Shown here: in pieces, positions 16,772 to 25,987 of the stretch | Numbering within the stretch: the stretch's first letter is position 1 | Layout: every line of letters begins with the position of its first letter | Assembly (NCBI RefSeq): GCF_023630705.1 | Contig: NZ_JALQEM010000028.1 | Coordinates: 310,001 to 374,000, forward strand | Direction of reading: 5' to 3' | DNA length: 64,000 nucleotides | DNA from: Caballeronia sp. GAFFF1 | GTDB taxonomy: Bacteria > Pseudomonadota > Gammaproteobacteria > Burkholderiales > Burkholderiaceae | Notes under the pieces: generated by a model | Told to the model about the DNA's origin: nothing | What the model saw: only the letters and a program-made list of their open reading frames with translations | The model's database searches: none | Made by a program: the position numbers and the translations under genes

Positions 16772-19312
16772 ATGAAGATCATTGTCATCGGCCACGGGAT
16801 GGTCGGCCACAAATTCCTCGAATGCCTCGCTGAAAGCGCCAATGAAGCACTGCATGTCACGGTGCTGTGCGAAGAACCGCGCGCAGCGTACGACCGCGTG
16901 CATCTGTCGGAGTTTTTCGCGGGCAAGTCGGCGGACGACCTCTCGCTCGTCGAAGCGGGCTTCTTCGAGCGTTCCGGTTACGCGCTGAAGCTGAATGCGA
17001 GAGCCGTCGCCATCGACCGCGCGGCGCGCACCGTCACGACATCGACCGGTGAGACGCTCGGCTACGACAAGCTCGTCCTGGCGACCGGATCGTATCCATT
17101 CGTCCCGCCGGTAGAAGGTAAGGAGCGCGAAGGATGTTTCGTCTATCGCACGATCGAAGACCTGCAAGCGATGCAGGCGTTCGGCGCGCGTGCGAAGACG
17201 GGCACGGTGGTGGGCGGCGGTTTGCTCGGGCTCGAAGCCGCGAAGGCGCTGCGTGACATGGGGCTTCAAACGCACGTCGTCGAATTCGCGCCGCGCCTGA
17301 TGGCCGTGCAAGTGGACGAGGGCGGCGGCCGCGTGCTGCGAAGCAAGATCGAGGCGCTCGGCGTGACGGTGCATACGAACCGCAATACGCTCGCCATCGT
17401 CGACGGCGAGGGTGCGGTCAACCGCATGAACTTTGCGGACGGCGCCCATCTCGACACGGACATGATCGTGTTCTCCGCAGGCATTCGTCCGCGCGACGAT
17501 ATCGCGCGTGCCGCAGGGCTCGAAGTGGGTCCGCGCGGCGGCATCGTGATCGACGACACCTGCCGCACAAGCGACGAGCATATCTACGCGATCGGCGAAT
17601 GCGCATCGTGGAACGGCCAGGTGTTCGGCCTCGTCGCGCCGGGTTACGACATGGCGCGCATCGTCGCGAAGCAGTTGTCGGGCGAAGAGGCGTCGTTCGC
17701 GGGCGCGGACATGAGCACGAAGCTCAAGCTGATGGGCGTGGATGTGGCGAGCATTGGCGATGCACATGGCAAGACGCCGGGCAGCCGCGCTTATCAATTC
17801 AGCGATGAACGCAAGCAGGTCTACAAGAAGCTCGTCGTATCGGATTGCGGCAAGTATCTGCTCGGCGGCGTGATGGTCGGCGATGCGACCGAATACGGCA
17901 CGCTCCTTCAGTTGATGCTGAACAAGATGGAACTGCCCGAAGCGCCGGAATTCCTCATTCTTCCGCAGGCAGACGGCAAGGCCAAACCGGCGCTCGGCGT
18001 CGAGGCGTTGCCGGACGCAGCGCAGATCTGCTCGTGCAACAACGTGAGCAAAGCCGAGATCTGCGCGGCGGTCTGCGCGGGCGCGACCAGCATCGGCGCA
18101 TTGAAGAGCGCGTGCAAGGCGGGCGCATCGTGCGGCGGCTGCGTGCCGCTCGTCACGCAAGTGATGAAGTCGGAGATGAGCCGTCAGGGCCTGGCGGTGA
18201 ACAATCACCTGTGCGAACACTTCGCTTATTCGCGGCAGGAGCTGTATCACATCGCGCGAGTCGAAGGACATCGCACGTTCGCGTCCCTGCTCGCGAAGCA
18301 CGGCAAGGGGCTTGGCTGCGATATCTGCAAGCCCGTGGTCGCAAGCATTCTCGCTTCGTGCTGGAACGAATTCGTCCTGAAGAAAGAGCACGCCAGCTTG
18401 CAGGATTCGAACGATTACTACCTCGCCAACATTCAACGCGATGGCACGTATTCCGTCGTGCCGCGCATGGCCGGCGGCGAAGTCACGCCCGACGGCCTGA
18501 TCGCCGTCGGTCAGATCGCGAAGAAGTACGGGCTCTACACGAAGATCACGGGCGGGCAGCGCGTCGATATGTTCGGCGCGCGCGTCGAGCAGTTGCCGCT
18601 CATCTGGGAAGAACTCATTGCGGCCGGCTTCGAGTCCGGACATGCGTACGGCAAGGCGTTGCGCACGGTGAAGTCGTGCGTCGGCTCGACGTGGTGCCGC
18701 TACGGCGTCGGCGATTCGGTCGGCCTCGCCGTGCAACTTGAAAATCGCTACAAGGGCTTGCGCACGCCGCACAAGATCAAGTTCGGCGTATCGGGCTGCA
18801 CGCGCGAATGCGCCGAAGCGCAGGGCAAGGATATCGGCGTCATCGCGACCGAGAAAGGGTGGAACCTGTACGTCTGCGGCAACGGCGGCATGAAGCCGCG
18901 TCATGCGGAACTGCTCGCGTCCGATCTGGATCAGGCGACGCTCGTGCGTTACATCGATCGCTTCCTGATGTTCTACGTGCGCACCGCCGACCGCCTGCAG
19001 CGTACGAGCGTATGGCGCGACAACCTCGAAGGCGGCCTCGACTATCTGATCGATGTGGTCGTCAACGACAAGCTCGCTATCGCCGATGAACTGGAAGGCG
19101 AGATGCGACTCGTCGTGGACACGTACGAAGACGAGTGGAAGAAAGCCGTCACCGACCCTGAAACCCGCAAGCGCTTCCGTCATTTCGTGAACAGCGACAA
19201 GGGCGATGAAACCGTGACCTTCGTGGAAGAGCGCGGTCAGATCCGGCCTGCGACGCCGGATGAGCGCAAGACGAAGCGCATCGAAATTCCCGTGGTTGTC
19301 GAAACCGTCTGA
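16772..19312 (+). CDS. nirB: Assimilatory nitrite reductase [NAD(P)H] large subunit
   Basis: An 846-residue NirB, reducing nitrite to ammonium with siroheme and a 4Fe-4S cluster. Order: FAD/NAD(P)H reductase module (IVIGHGMVGHKFLE, then GGGLLGLEAAKAL), a BFD-like [2Fe-2S] domain with ICSCNNVSKAEIC and CGGCVP around residues 415-465, a second Cys pair LGCDICKP, and the sulfite/nitrite reductase half with CVGSTWCRYG and SGCTRECAEAQ, which bind the cluster and siroheme. Full length. GAGGAAAGG precedes the ATG. nirD follows by 15 bases. Siroheme supply comes from the divergent cobA. Confidence 0.95.
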   Translation: MKIIVIGHGMVGHKFLECLAESANEALHVTVLCEEPRAAYDRVHLSEFFAGKSADDLSLVEAGFFERSGYALKLNARAVAIDRAARTVTTSTGETLGYDKLVLATGSYPFVPPVEGKEREGCFVYRTIEDLQAMQAFGARAKTGTVVGGGLLGLEAAKALRDMGLQTHVVEFAPRLMAVQVDEGGGRVLRSKIEALGVTVHTNRNTLAIVDGEGAVNRMNFADGAHLDTDMIVFSAGIRPRDDIARAAGLEVGPRGGIVIDDTCRTSDEHIYAIGECASWNGQVFGLVAPGYDMARIVAKQLSGEEASFAGADMSTKLKLMGVDVASIGDAHGKTPGSRAYQFSDERKQVYKKLVVSDCGKYLLGGVMVGDATEYGTLLQLMLNKMELPEAPEFLILPQADGKAKPALGVEALPDAAQICSCNNVSKAEICAAVCAGATSIGALKSACKAGASCGGCVPLVTQVMKSEMSRQGLAVNNHLCEHFAYSRQELYHIARVEGHRTFASLLAKHGKGLGCDICKPVVASILASCWNEFVLKKEHASLQDSNDYYLANIQRDGTYSVVPRMAGGEVTPDGLIAVGQIAKKYGLYTKITGGQRVDMFGARVEQLPLIWEELIAAGFESGHAYGKALRTVKSCVGSTWCRYGVGDSVGLAVQLENRYKGLRTPHKIKFGVSGCTRECAEAQGKDIGVIATEKGWNLYVCGNGGMKPRHAELLASDLDQATLVRYIDRFLMFYVRTADRLQRTSVWRDNLEGGLDYLIDVVVNDKLAIADELEGEMRLVVDTYEDEWKKAVTDPETRKRFRHFVNSDKGDETVTFVEERGQIRPATPDERKTKRIEIPVVVETV

Positions 19313-19327
19313 TCTCAGGAGCACATC

Positions 19328-19672
19328 ATGAACGACCGCATCGAACCGGACTGGACCGCCGTTTGCGAACTGAACGATATCGTCCCCGACACGGGCGTCT
19401 GCGCGCTCGTCAACGGCGCGCAGGTCGCCGTGTTTCACGTCGCGGCGGATTCGAACACGGTGTACGCCATCGACAACGTCGACCCGCATTCGCAGGCCGC
19501 CGTGCTTTCGCGCGGCATCGTCGGCAGTCTCGGCGAACGGCTCGTCGTGGCCTCGCCGCTCTACAAACAGCACTTCGATCTGCGCACCGGCGAATGCCTC
19601 GAAGCGCCGGAGCGTTCGGTCAATGCGTATCGCGCGCGCGTCGCGGGCGGCAAAGTCTGGATCGCGGCATGA
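19328..19672 (+). CDS. nirD: Nitrite reductase small subunit (Rieske-like)
   Basis: A 114-residue NirD subunit with a Rieske-type fold. As in other NirD proteins the cluster-binding Cys/His pairs are missing: the positions read DNVDPHSQAAVLSRGIV and SPLYKQHFDLRTGECLE. It partners with NirB in the cytoplasm. CAGGAG precedes the ATG. Its TGA overlaps the start of the next gene. Confidence 0.93.
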   Translation: MNDRIEPDWTAVCELNDIVPDTGVCALVNGAQVAVFHVAADSNTVYAIDNVDPHSQAAVLSRGIVGSLGERLVVASPLYKQHFDLRTGECLEAPERSVNAYRARVAGGKVWIAA

Positions 19673-20931
19673 GAACCGAATATGCGGTTGCGGCTGCGGC
19701 GGGCGCGGCTCGCGTCGAGAGGCAAAAGCTCGTGGTGATCGGCAACGGCATGGCCGGCATGCGCACCGTCGAAGAGCTGCTGAAGATCGCGCCTGAGCTG
19801 TACGACATCACCGTGTTCGGCGCCGAACCTCACGGCAACTACAACCGCATCATGCTCTCGCCGGTGCTAGCCGGGGAAAAAAGCATCGACGACATCGTCA
19901 TCAACACGCGCGAATGGTACGACGCGAACGGCATCACGCTGCATGCGGGCGATGCGGTCGTCGAAATCGATCGTGCGCGCCGTATCGTGCGATCGGAGAT
20001 GGGACGCGAAGCCCGCTACGACCGCTTGCTGATCGCGACCGGATCGACGCCGTTCGTGATTCCCGTGCCCGGCCGCGATTTGCCGGGCGTCATCGCGTTC
20101 AGAGACATTCAGGATGTCGAAACGATGCGTGAGGCCGCGCGTTGTCATCGCCGCGCCGTTGTCATCGGCGGGGGACTACTCGGGCTGGAGGCGGCGAACG
20201 GGTTGCAGCGACAGGGCATGTCGGTGACCGTCGTGCATGCGAGCGATAGCCTGATGGATCGGCAGCTCGACGCGAGCGCGTCCGCGCTGCTCAAGCGTTC
20301 ACTCGAAGCAAAGGGCCTGTGCTTTGCAATGGCCGCGCAAACCACCGAGATCGTCGGCGACGAACGCGTGCGAGCGGTCCGCTTTGCCGACGGCACGGAG
20401 ATCGAGGCGGACCTCGTCGTGATGACCGCGGGCGTGCGCCCGAATATCGCGCTGGCCAAGGCTTCGGGTTTGCACTGCGATCGCGCGATCGTCGTGGACG
20501 ATACGCTGCAAACGTTCGATCCGCGCGTGTACGCGGTGGGCGAATGCGTGCAGCATCGCTCGGCCACGTTCGGTCTGGTCGCGCCGATCTGGGATCAGGC
20601 GCGCGTGGCCGGCGCGCATCTCGCGGGCGCGGGGCATCGGCGTTACGTGCAACGTGCCACCGCGACCAAGCTAAAAGTGACCGGCGTGGACCTGTATTCC
20701 GCGGGCGATCTCATCGGCGGCGCAGGCAGCGAAGATCTCGTGTTGCGCGACCCGCGCCGCGGCGTGTACAAGCGACTCGTGCTGCAAGCGGGCCGCGTAA
20801 TTGGCACGGTCTTGTATGGCGACGTGAAGGACGGCGGCTGGTACTTCGATCTGATTCAGAGCGGCACAGATGTTTCGCGCTATCGCGACCGCTTGTTGTT
20901 CGGCAAGACACTTTGCGAAGGGGCCGCATGA
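19669..20931 (+). CDS. FAD/NAD(P)H oxidoreductase, nitrate reductase electron-transfer subunit
   Basis: A 420-residue pyridine-nucleotide-disulfide oxidoreductase (NasB-like diaphorase). The FAD site is VVIGNGMAGMRTVEEL near residue 23, the NAD(P) site VVIGGGLLGLEAANGLQ near residue 160, and the second FAD motif FDPRVYAVGECVQH. It resembles the N-terminal module of NirB without its cluster and siroheme parts. ATGA overlaps with nirD upstream and nasA downstream show tight coupling. It likely passes electrons from NAD(P)H to the nitrate reductase. The ATG at 19669 is used; the frame is open further upstream only as a shadow of nirD. Confidence 0.88.
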   Translation: MRTEYAVAAAAGAARVERQKLVVIGNGMAGMRTVEELLKIAPELYDITVFGAEPHGNYNRIMLSPVLAGEKSIDDIVINTREWYDANGITLHAGDAVVEIDRARRIVRSEMGREARYDRLLIATGSTPFVIPVPGRDLPGVIAFRDIQDVETMREAARCHRRAVVIGGGLLGLEAANGLQRQGMSVTVVHASDSLMDRQLDASASALLKRSLEAKGLCFAMAAQTTEIVGDERVRAVRFADGTEIEADLVVMTAGVRPNIALAKASGLHCDRAIVVDDTLQTFDPRVYAVGECVQHRSATFGLVAPIWDQARVAGAHLAGAGHRRYVQRATATKLKVTGVDLYSAGDLIGGAGSEDLVLRDPRRGVYKRLVLQAGRVIGTVLYGDVKDGGWYFDLIQSGTDVSRYRDRLLFGKTLCEGAA

Positions 20932-23675
20932 GTAGCATGGACATCATTCCTATCACGCGCGCCGATCCGGTCGGCGTGCGCACGACATGCCCCTATTGCG
21001 GCGTAGGATGCGGCGTCGTCGCGACACGGCGCACGCCGGTCGACGTTGCGATTGCAGGCGACGAAGCGCATCCGTCGAACTTCGGCCGTCTGTGCGTGAA
21101 GGGCTCGGCACTCGGCGATACGGTCGGCCTCGAAGGGCGGCTGCTGTATCCGAAAGTGCGCGACAAGGCGACGGGCCAGCTCAGCGACGTGTCGTGGGAC
21201 GATGCGATCGGCACGGTTGCCAGCGGCTTTTCGCGCATCATTGCCGAACACGGGTCCGATGCCGTCGCGTTCTATGTGTCGGGGCAACTGCTGACGGAGG
21301 ACTATTACGTCGCGAACAAGCTCATGAAGGGCTATATCGGCAGCGCGAACATCGATACGAATTCGCGGCTCTGCATGTCGTCGTCGGTGGCGGGGCACAA
21401 GCGCGCGTTCGGCGAAGACCTGGTGCCGATGAACTACGAAGACCTCGAACTGGCGGACCTGATCGTGCTTGTCGGATCGAATACGGCGTGGTGCCATCCG
21501 ATCCTTTTTCAGCGCATGATGAAGGTGAAAGAAGCGCGGCCGGACGTCAAGATGGTGGTGATCGATCCGCGCTACACCGCGACATGCGAGATGGCAGACC
21601 TGCATCTTCCATTGAAGCCCGGCAGCGACGTCCGGCTTTTCAACGGCCTGTTGGCGTTTCTCGCGGCGCATGGGGCAACGAATGCCGCGTTCGTCGACGC
21701 TCATACCGATGGCTACGACGCGGCGCTCTCGGCAGCGGGGGCCGCGGACATCGAGCAAGTGGCGCGCGATTGCAAGGTCGATGTGCATGACCTGCTCGCG
21801 TTCTATCGACTCTTCACGCGCACCGAGCGTGTCGTTACGGTCTATTCGCAAGGCGTCAACCAGTCGAGCGCGGGGACGGACAAGGTCAACAGCATCATCA
21901 ACTGTCATCTGGCGACGGGGCGCATCGGCAAGCCGGGCATGGGGCCTTTTTCGTTCACGGGCCAGCCCAACGCGATGGGCGGCCGCGAAGTCGGCGGCCT
22001 CGCCAACACACTCGCCGCGCATCTCGAACTGGATAACGCGATGCACCGCGAGATGGTGCAGACGTTCTGGACTTCGCCGCGCATCGCAGCGCGCGGTGGC
22101 CTGAAGGCCGTCGAACTGTTCGATGCCATCGAAGCAGGCCGCGTGAAGGCAGTGTGGATCATGGGCACGAATCCGGTGGTGAGTCTGCCCGACGGCGATC
22201 GCGTCAAGCGGGCGCTCGACAAGTGCGAACTGGTCGTCGTATCGGACATCATCGAGAAGACGGATACCAATGCCTTCGCGCATGTGCTGTTGCCCGCGCT
22301 CGGATGGGGCGAGAAGGAAGGAACGGTGACCAACTCCGAGCGGCGCATCTCGCGTCAGCGCGCGTTTCTGCCCGCCCCGGCACAAGCGCGCGCCGACTGG
22401 CGCATCATTTGCGACGTCGCGCGGCGCATGGGCTTCGATGGTTTCGACTTCGACGCGCCGCATGAGATTTTCGATGAGCACGCGCGTCTTTCCTCATATC
22501 GCAACAATGCGGAAAGCGGCGTGTATCGAGCATTCGATATCGGCGGATTGAGCGATCTGACACGCGAGCAATACGATGCACTGGAGCCGGTGCAATGGCC
22601 GCTGCGCCCCACCCAAGCCGCAAGCGGCATGCGGTTGTTCGGAACGGGCCGATTCAGCCATGCGGACGGCCGCGCGCGTTTCATCGCAACGCCGCCGCGC
22701 GCACCCGTCAATGCGCCTGATAGCGAATACCCGTTCGTGCTTAATACCGGACGCGTGCGCGACCAGTGGCACACGATGACGCGTACCGGTCGTTCAGCGA
22801 AGCTCGCAGGACACATCAGCGAGTCGTTCATCGACATGCATCCGCAAGACGCGCTCGGATGCGGCGTGCGTGAAGGCGAACTGGCGCGGATCACGAGCCG
22901 CTGGGGTTCGATGATCGCTCGCGTGCAACACAGCGGCGGCATGCAGCGCGGCAGCGTCTTCGTGCCGATTCACTGGAGCGACCAGGTTGCATCGGATGCG
23001 CGGGTGGGCGCAGTGGTGAATCCTGTTGTCGATCCGGTGTCGGGTGAGCCCGAGTTCAAGCATACGCCCGTGGCCGTCGAGAAATTCCATGTGACGTGGC
23101 ACGGCTTCTCGCTTTCGCGCAGCACGCCGGCGATCGATTCGGTCACGCACTGGACGCGCGTTCATGGCAACCGCTTCATGCGTTATGAACTCGCGGGACG
23201 CAATCGCTTCGATGCCTCGCATGGCAGTCATCACGACTGGGCGCGTGCGTTCCTCCGCGTCGACAATCCGCACGCCGACTGGATCGAGTACGAGGACAAG
23301 AGCGCGGGCGTGTATCGCGCGGCGCATGTGGTGAATGATCGCATCGAGAGTTGCGTGTTCATCTGCGAGCGCCCGGACCTGCCGGCGCGGGCATGGCTCG
23401 CAAGTCTTTTCGATAAGGACCGGCTGACCGATGAAGACCGCGCGAGCCTCTTGCTTGGCCAAGCGATCGGCAAGGGCGAGGACACGGGGCCGACGGTGTG
23501 CTCGTGCTTCGGCGTGGGACGCAACACGATCTGCAATGCAATCCGCGAGAAAGGGCTGAAAACAGCGGCGCAAGTCACTGCATGCGTGAAGGCAGGCGGC
23601 AATTGCGGGTCGTGCGTGCCTGAGTTGAAGAAGCTCATCGTGGAAACGGAGATGGCGCAACTGAGCGTCGGCTGA
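20928..23675 (+). CDS. nasA: Assimilatory nitrate reductase, molybdenum catalytic subunit
   Basis: A 915-residue molybdopterin enzyme reducing nitrate to nitrite in the cytoplasm (no twin-arginine signal). The N-terminal 4Fe-4S motif is TCPYCGVGCGV with a further Cys in GRLCVKGSALG. The Mo-bis-MGD domain follows, with NIDTNSRLCMSSSVAGHKRA, and then the MopB C-terminal domain (VLNTGRVRDQWHTMTRTGRS). A BFD-type [2Fe-2S] domain ends the protein (VCSCFGVGRNTIC, CGSCVPELK), as in Klebsiella and Burkholderia NasA. It is the last gene of the operon, with its start overlapping the diaphorase stop. Confidence 0.95.
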   Translation: MSSMDIIPITRADPVGVRTTCPYCGVGCGVVATRRTPVDVAIAGDEAHPSNFGRLCVKGSALGDTVGLEGRLLYPKVRDKATGQLSDVSWDDAIGTVASGFSRIIAEHGSDAVAFYVSGQLLTEDYYVANKLMKGYIGSANIDTNSRLCMSSSVAGHKRAFGEDLVPMNYEDLELADLIVLVGSNTAWCHPILFQRMMKVKEARPDVKMVVIDPRYTATCEMADLHLPLKPGSDVRLFNGLLAFLAAHGATNAAFVDAHTDGYDAALSAAGAADIEQVARDCKVDVHDLLAFYRLFTRTERVVTVYSQGVNQSSAGTDKVNSIINCHLATGRIGKPGMGPFSFTGQPNAMGGREVGGLANTLAAHLELDNAMHREMVQTFWTSPRIAARGGLKAVELFDAIEAGRVKAVWIMGTNPVVSLPDGDRVKRALDKCELVVVSDIIEKTDTNAFAHVLLPALGWGEKEGTVTNSERRISRQRAFLPAPAQARADWRIICDVARRMGFDGFDFDAPHEIFDEHARLSSYRNNAESGVYRAFDIGGLSDLTREQYDALEPVQWPLRPTQAASGMRLFGTGRFSHADGRARFIATPPRAPVNAPDSEYPFVLNTGRVRDQWHTMTRTGRSAKLAGHISESFIDMHPQDALGCGVREGELARITSRWGSMIARVQHSGGMQRGSVFVPIHWSDQVASDARVGAVVNPVVDPVSGEPEFKHTPVAVEKFHVTWHGFSLSRSTPAIDSVTHWTRVHGNRFMRYELAGRNRFDASHGSHHDWARAFLRVDNPHADWIEYEDKSAGVYRAAHVVNDRIESCVFICERPDLPARAWLASLFDKDRLTDEDRASLLLGQAIGKGEDTGPTVCSCFGVGRNTICNAIREKGLKTAAQVTACVKAGGNCGSCVPELKKLIVETEMAQLSVG

Positions 23676-23688
23676 CGCCTCGCCCCGT

Positions 23689-25230
23689 CTATCCGGCGGG
23701 CCGCACGCCGATCTTGCCTTCGCGTGTCGGCGATGAGTGCGGCGCGCCGTTCTTCGCGAGGGCATGCGCGGTGCCGTGCATGCGTAGATCGTGCATCGGC
23801 CGATCGTCGTTGCCGAAGCGTGCGACGGAGAACGCGAATGTATTGATGCCGCTCTCGCTCGTCGCCGACACCGTGCCGCGATGCATCTCCGCGACCGCTT
23901 TCACGATGGCAAGCCCGAGCCCGTGATTCTCGCGGCTATTCGTTCGCGAACTCTCCGCGCGATAGAAGCGGTCGAACAGATGGTCCATGATGTGCGGCGC
24001 AATCGGCTCGCCAGGATTGGCGACCGCTATGCGCACGCGCGTCTGCTCCCGCTTGATCGACACCGATATGGTCGCGCCCGGCGCGCAATGCTGAATCGCG
24101 TTCATCACGAGATTCGACAACGCGCGTCCGAATAGCGATGTGTTCACGAAAGCACGCGCATCTCCGCTCGATACCGCGCGCACTTGCGCTTCCTCCAGCG
24201 GAATCTCCAGGAAATCCAGCGTGCGTTGCACTTCTGCGGCAAGCGACACTTCCACTAGGCCTGTCGCGCGTTCGCCCTGATCGGCGCGCGCGAGGAACAG
24301 CATGTCGTTGATGATCGCGCGCACGCGCTCGAATTCCTCGAGATTCGACTGCAACGTATGACGCAGTTCTTCTATCGGACGGTCCCGCGTCAATGCCACT
24401 TCGGTTTGACCGATGAGAATGGTGACAGGCGTGCGCAATTCGTGCGCGACATCGGCGTTGAACGCTTCGAGACGTCCGTATGCATGATCGAGCCGTTCGA
24501 GCGCGCCGTTGAACGACTTCGCGAGGTCTTCCAGTTCCAGCGGCAACGAACGCGTGTTGAGCCGTTGCGAGCGATTGTTAGGGCTCACGCTCTGGGCATC
24601 GCGTGTGAGCCGCGTGAGCGGCGCCAGGCCGAGCCGCGCGACCGAGTAACTTAGCAGCAATACAGCGACCGTCGCGAGCGCCGTGAGCGCGGCGAGCGCC
24701 ACGCCGAATACGCGCATGGTGCGCACGTTCGGCGAGCAATCCACCGCGACGAAAAGCTGTAGCGGCGGACGGTCGGCGTTGGGCGGGATCGTGAGCGTGG
24801 TCATCAGCATGTCGTACGCACGGCCTTCTGGCTTGAAGCGCGCATAGCCGCCAAGCACGCGTTTGGTGACGTGCCCCGCAGGCGGCGTGCCGTAGCTGAA
24901 GCGCGCATCGTTGCTCGTCACCGCGAAAAGCGTGGAGCCGTCGCGCGGCGTGATATCCGCGAGCTTCTCTTTCGCGATCTTCCACTTGTCCGCGTTGGAT
25001 ACATGTGTGACGATGAGCCGCGCGATCTCTGCGCGGTTATCGAGCGAATCGCGCAAGTGCTGTTCGAGCTGCACGCGAAGCACCAAAAAAAGCCCCGAGC
25101 CCACGAGCGAGAACACGAACAGCGCGACCAGCGCGAACATGACCGCGAGCCGCCGCGCGATGGAGCGCTGCGAACGCGGCAGGTTCTGTGCGTGCGGACC
25201 CTCCTGCGATGCTGCCCACGGAACGTTCAT
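23689..25230 (-). CDS. Heavy-metal-type sensor histidine kinase (IrlS/CusS-like)
   Basis: A 513-residue membrane kinase. Two membrane helices (about residues 32-52 and 175-195) flank a periplasmic sensor of about 120 residues. A HAMP linker leads to the dimerisation box FNADVAHELRTPVTI, with N-box NLVMNAIQHC and G-box ENHGLGLAIVKAVAEMH. The length and HAMP-HisKA-ATPase order fit the CusS/IrlS heavy-metal sensor family. The ATG at 25230 overlaps the regulator stop, and the genes are coupled. It is the last gene of the RND-adaptor-OMF-RR-HK operon and probably senses a substrate of that pump. Confidence 0.88.
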   Translation of the reverse strand: MNVPWAASQEGPHAQNLPRSQRSIARRLAVMFALVALFVFSLVGSGLFLVLRVQLEQHLRDSLDNRAEIARLIVTHVSNADKWKIAKEKLADITPRDGSTLFAVTSNDARFSYGTPPAGHVTKRVLGGYARFKPEGRAYDMLMTTLTIPPNADRPPLQLFVAVDCSPNVRTMRVFGVALAALTALATVAVLLLSYSVARLGLAPLTRLTRDAQSVSPNNRSQRLNTRSLPLELEDLAKSFNGALERLDHAYGRLEAFNADVAHELRTPVTILIGQTEVALTRDRPIEELRHTLQSNLEEFERVRAIINDMLFLARADQGERATGLVEVSLAAEVQRTLDFLEIPLEEAQVRAVSSGDARAFVNTSLFGRALSNLVMNAIQHCAPGATISVSIKREQTRVRIAVANPGEPIAPHIMDHLFDRFYRAESSRTNSRENHGLGLAIVKAVAEMHRGTVSATSESGINTFAFSVARFGNDDRPMHDLRMHGTAHALAKNGAPHSSPTREGKIGVRPAG

Positions 25231-25940
25231 GATGGCCTCGCGTCTTCCCTCGTGTCGCGTGCATCGCGCGGCTCGCGCACTTCCAGCACATAGCCCATGC
25301 CGCGCACCGTATGCAGCAGCTTCGTGCGAAACGGTCCGTCGAGTTTCGCGCGCAAGCGTTTGATCGCCGTCTCGACCACGTTCGTATGGCTTTCGAAATC
25401 CACTTCCCATACGAGCTCGGTGATCGCCGTCTTCGACAGGATATCGCCGTGACGACGCGCGAGCACGCTCAGCAGCTGGAATTCCTTCGCGGTCAAATCG
25501 AGGCGCACGCCGTCCCGCGTCGCGCGTCGTCCGATCAGATCGACGTAAAGATCTCCGACCGAAATCAGTGTGGATTCCTGAGCGCGCGTGCGCCGTGCGA
25601 GCGCATGCAGCCGCTCGACGAGTTCCAGAAAAGAGAACGGCTTCGTGAGGTAGTCGTCCGCTCCTTCGCGCAGTCCGCGCACGCGGTCATTGATGTGATC
25701 GCGCGCGGTGAGCATGATGACCGGCGTCGATTTCTGCATGCGCAGTGCCTTAAGCACGGCGAAGCCATCGCGCCGCGGCAGCATCACGTCCAGCACGATC
25801 ACGTCGTAGTCGTATTCGACGGCGAGATGCGTGCCTTCTTCGCCATCCATTGCGATATCGACGACCCAGCCCTGCTCGGTCAGGCCGGAACGCAGGTAGT
25901 CGACGACCTTGTGTTCGTCTTCCACTATCAGGACTTTCAT
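25227..25940 (-). CDS. OmpR-family response regulator (IrlR/CusR-like)
   Basis: A 237-residue regulator: receiver (MKVLIVEDEHKVVDYLRSGL; acceptor Asp in VIVLDVMLPRRDG; Lys in YLTKPFSFLEL) followed by a winged-helix domain with LDLTAKEFQLLSVLARRHG and SHTNVVETAIKRLRAKLD. Closest in character to the heavy-metal regulators IrlR, CusR and CopR. It lies 47 bases after the outer membrane protein gene. A CusR-like box upstream of the operon (32053-32074) is a plausible binding site, making the operon autoregulated. Confidence 0.9.
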   Translation of the reverse strand: MKVLIVEDEHKVVDYLRSGLTEQGWVVDIAMDGEEGTHLAVEYDYDVIVLDVMLPRRDGFAVLKALRMQKSTPVIMLTARDHINDRVRGLREGADDYLTKPFSFLELVERLHALARRTRAQESTLISVGDLYVDLIGRRATRDGVRLDLTAKEFQLLSVLARRHGDILSKTAITELVWEVDFESHTNVVETAIKRLRAKLDGPFRTKLLHTVRGMGYVLEVREPRDARDTREDARPS

Positions 25941-25987
25941 GCGTGCACCTGTGTGTTCAGTGTGTGCTTATTGTGCCGCGGCGGTAT

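Noticed and set aside
15236-19573. Very long open frame antisense to the nitrate transporter and nirB
   Set aside because: Translation is Arg/His/Asp/Ala-rich without any domain and opposes well-identified genes; typical shadow frame in GC-rich DNA.
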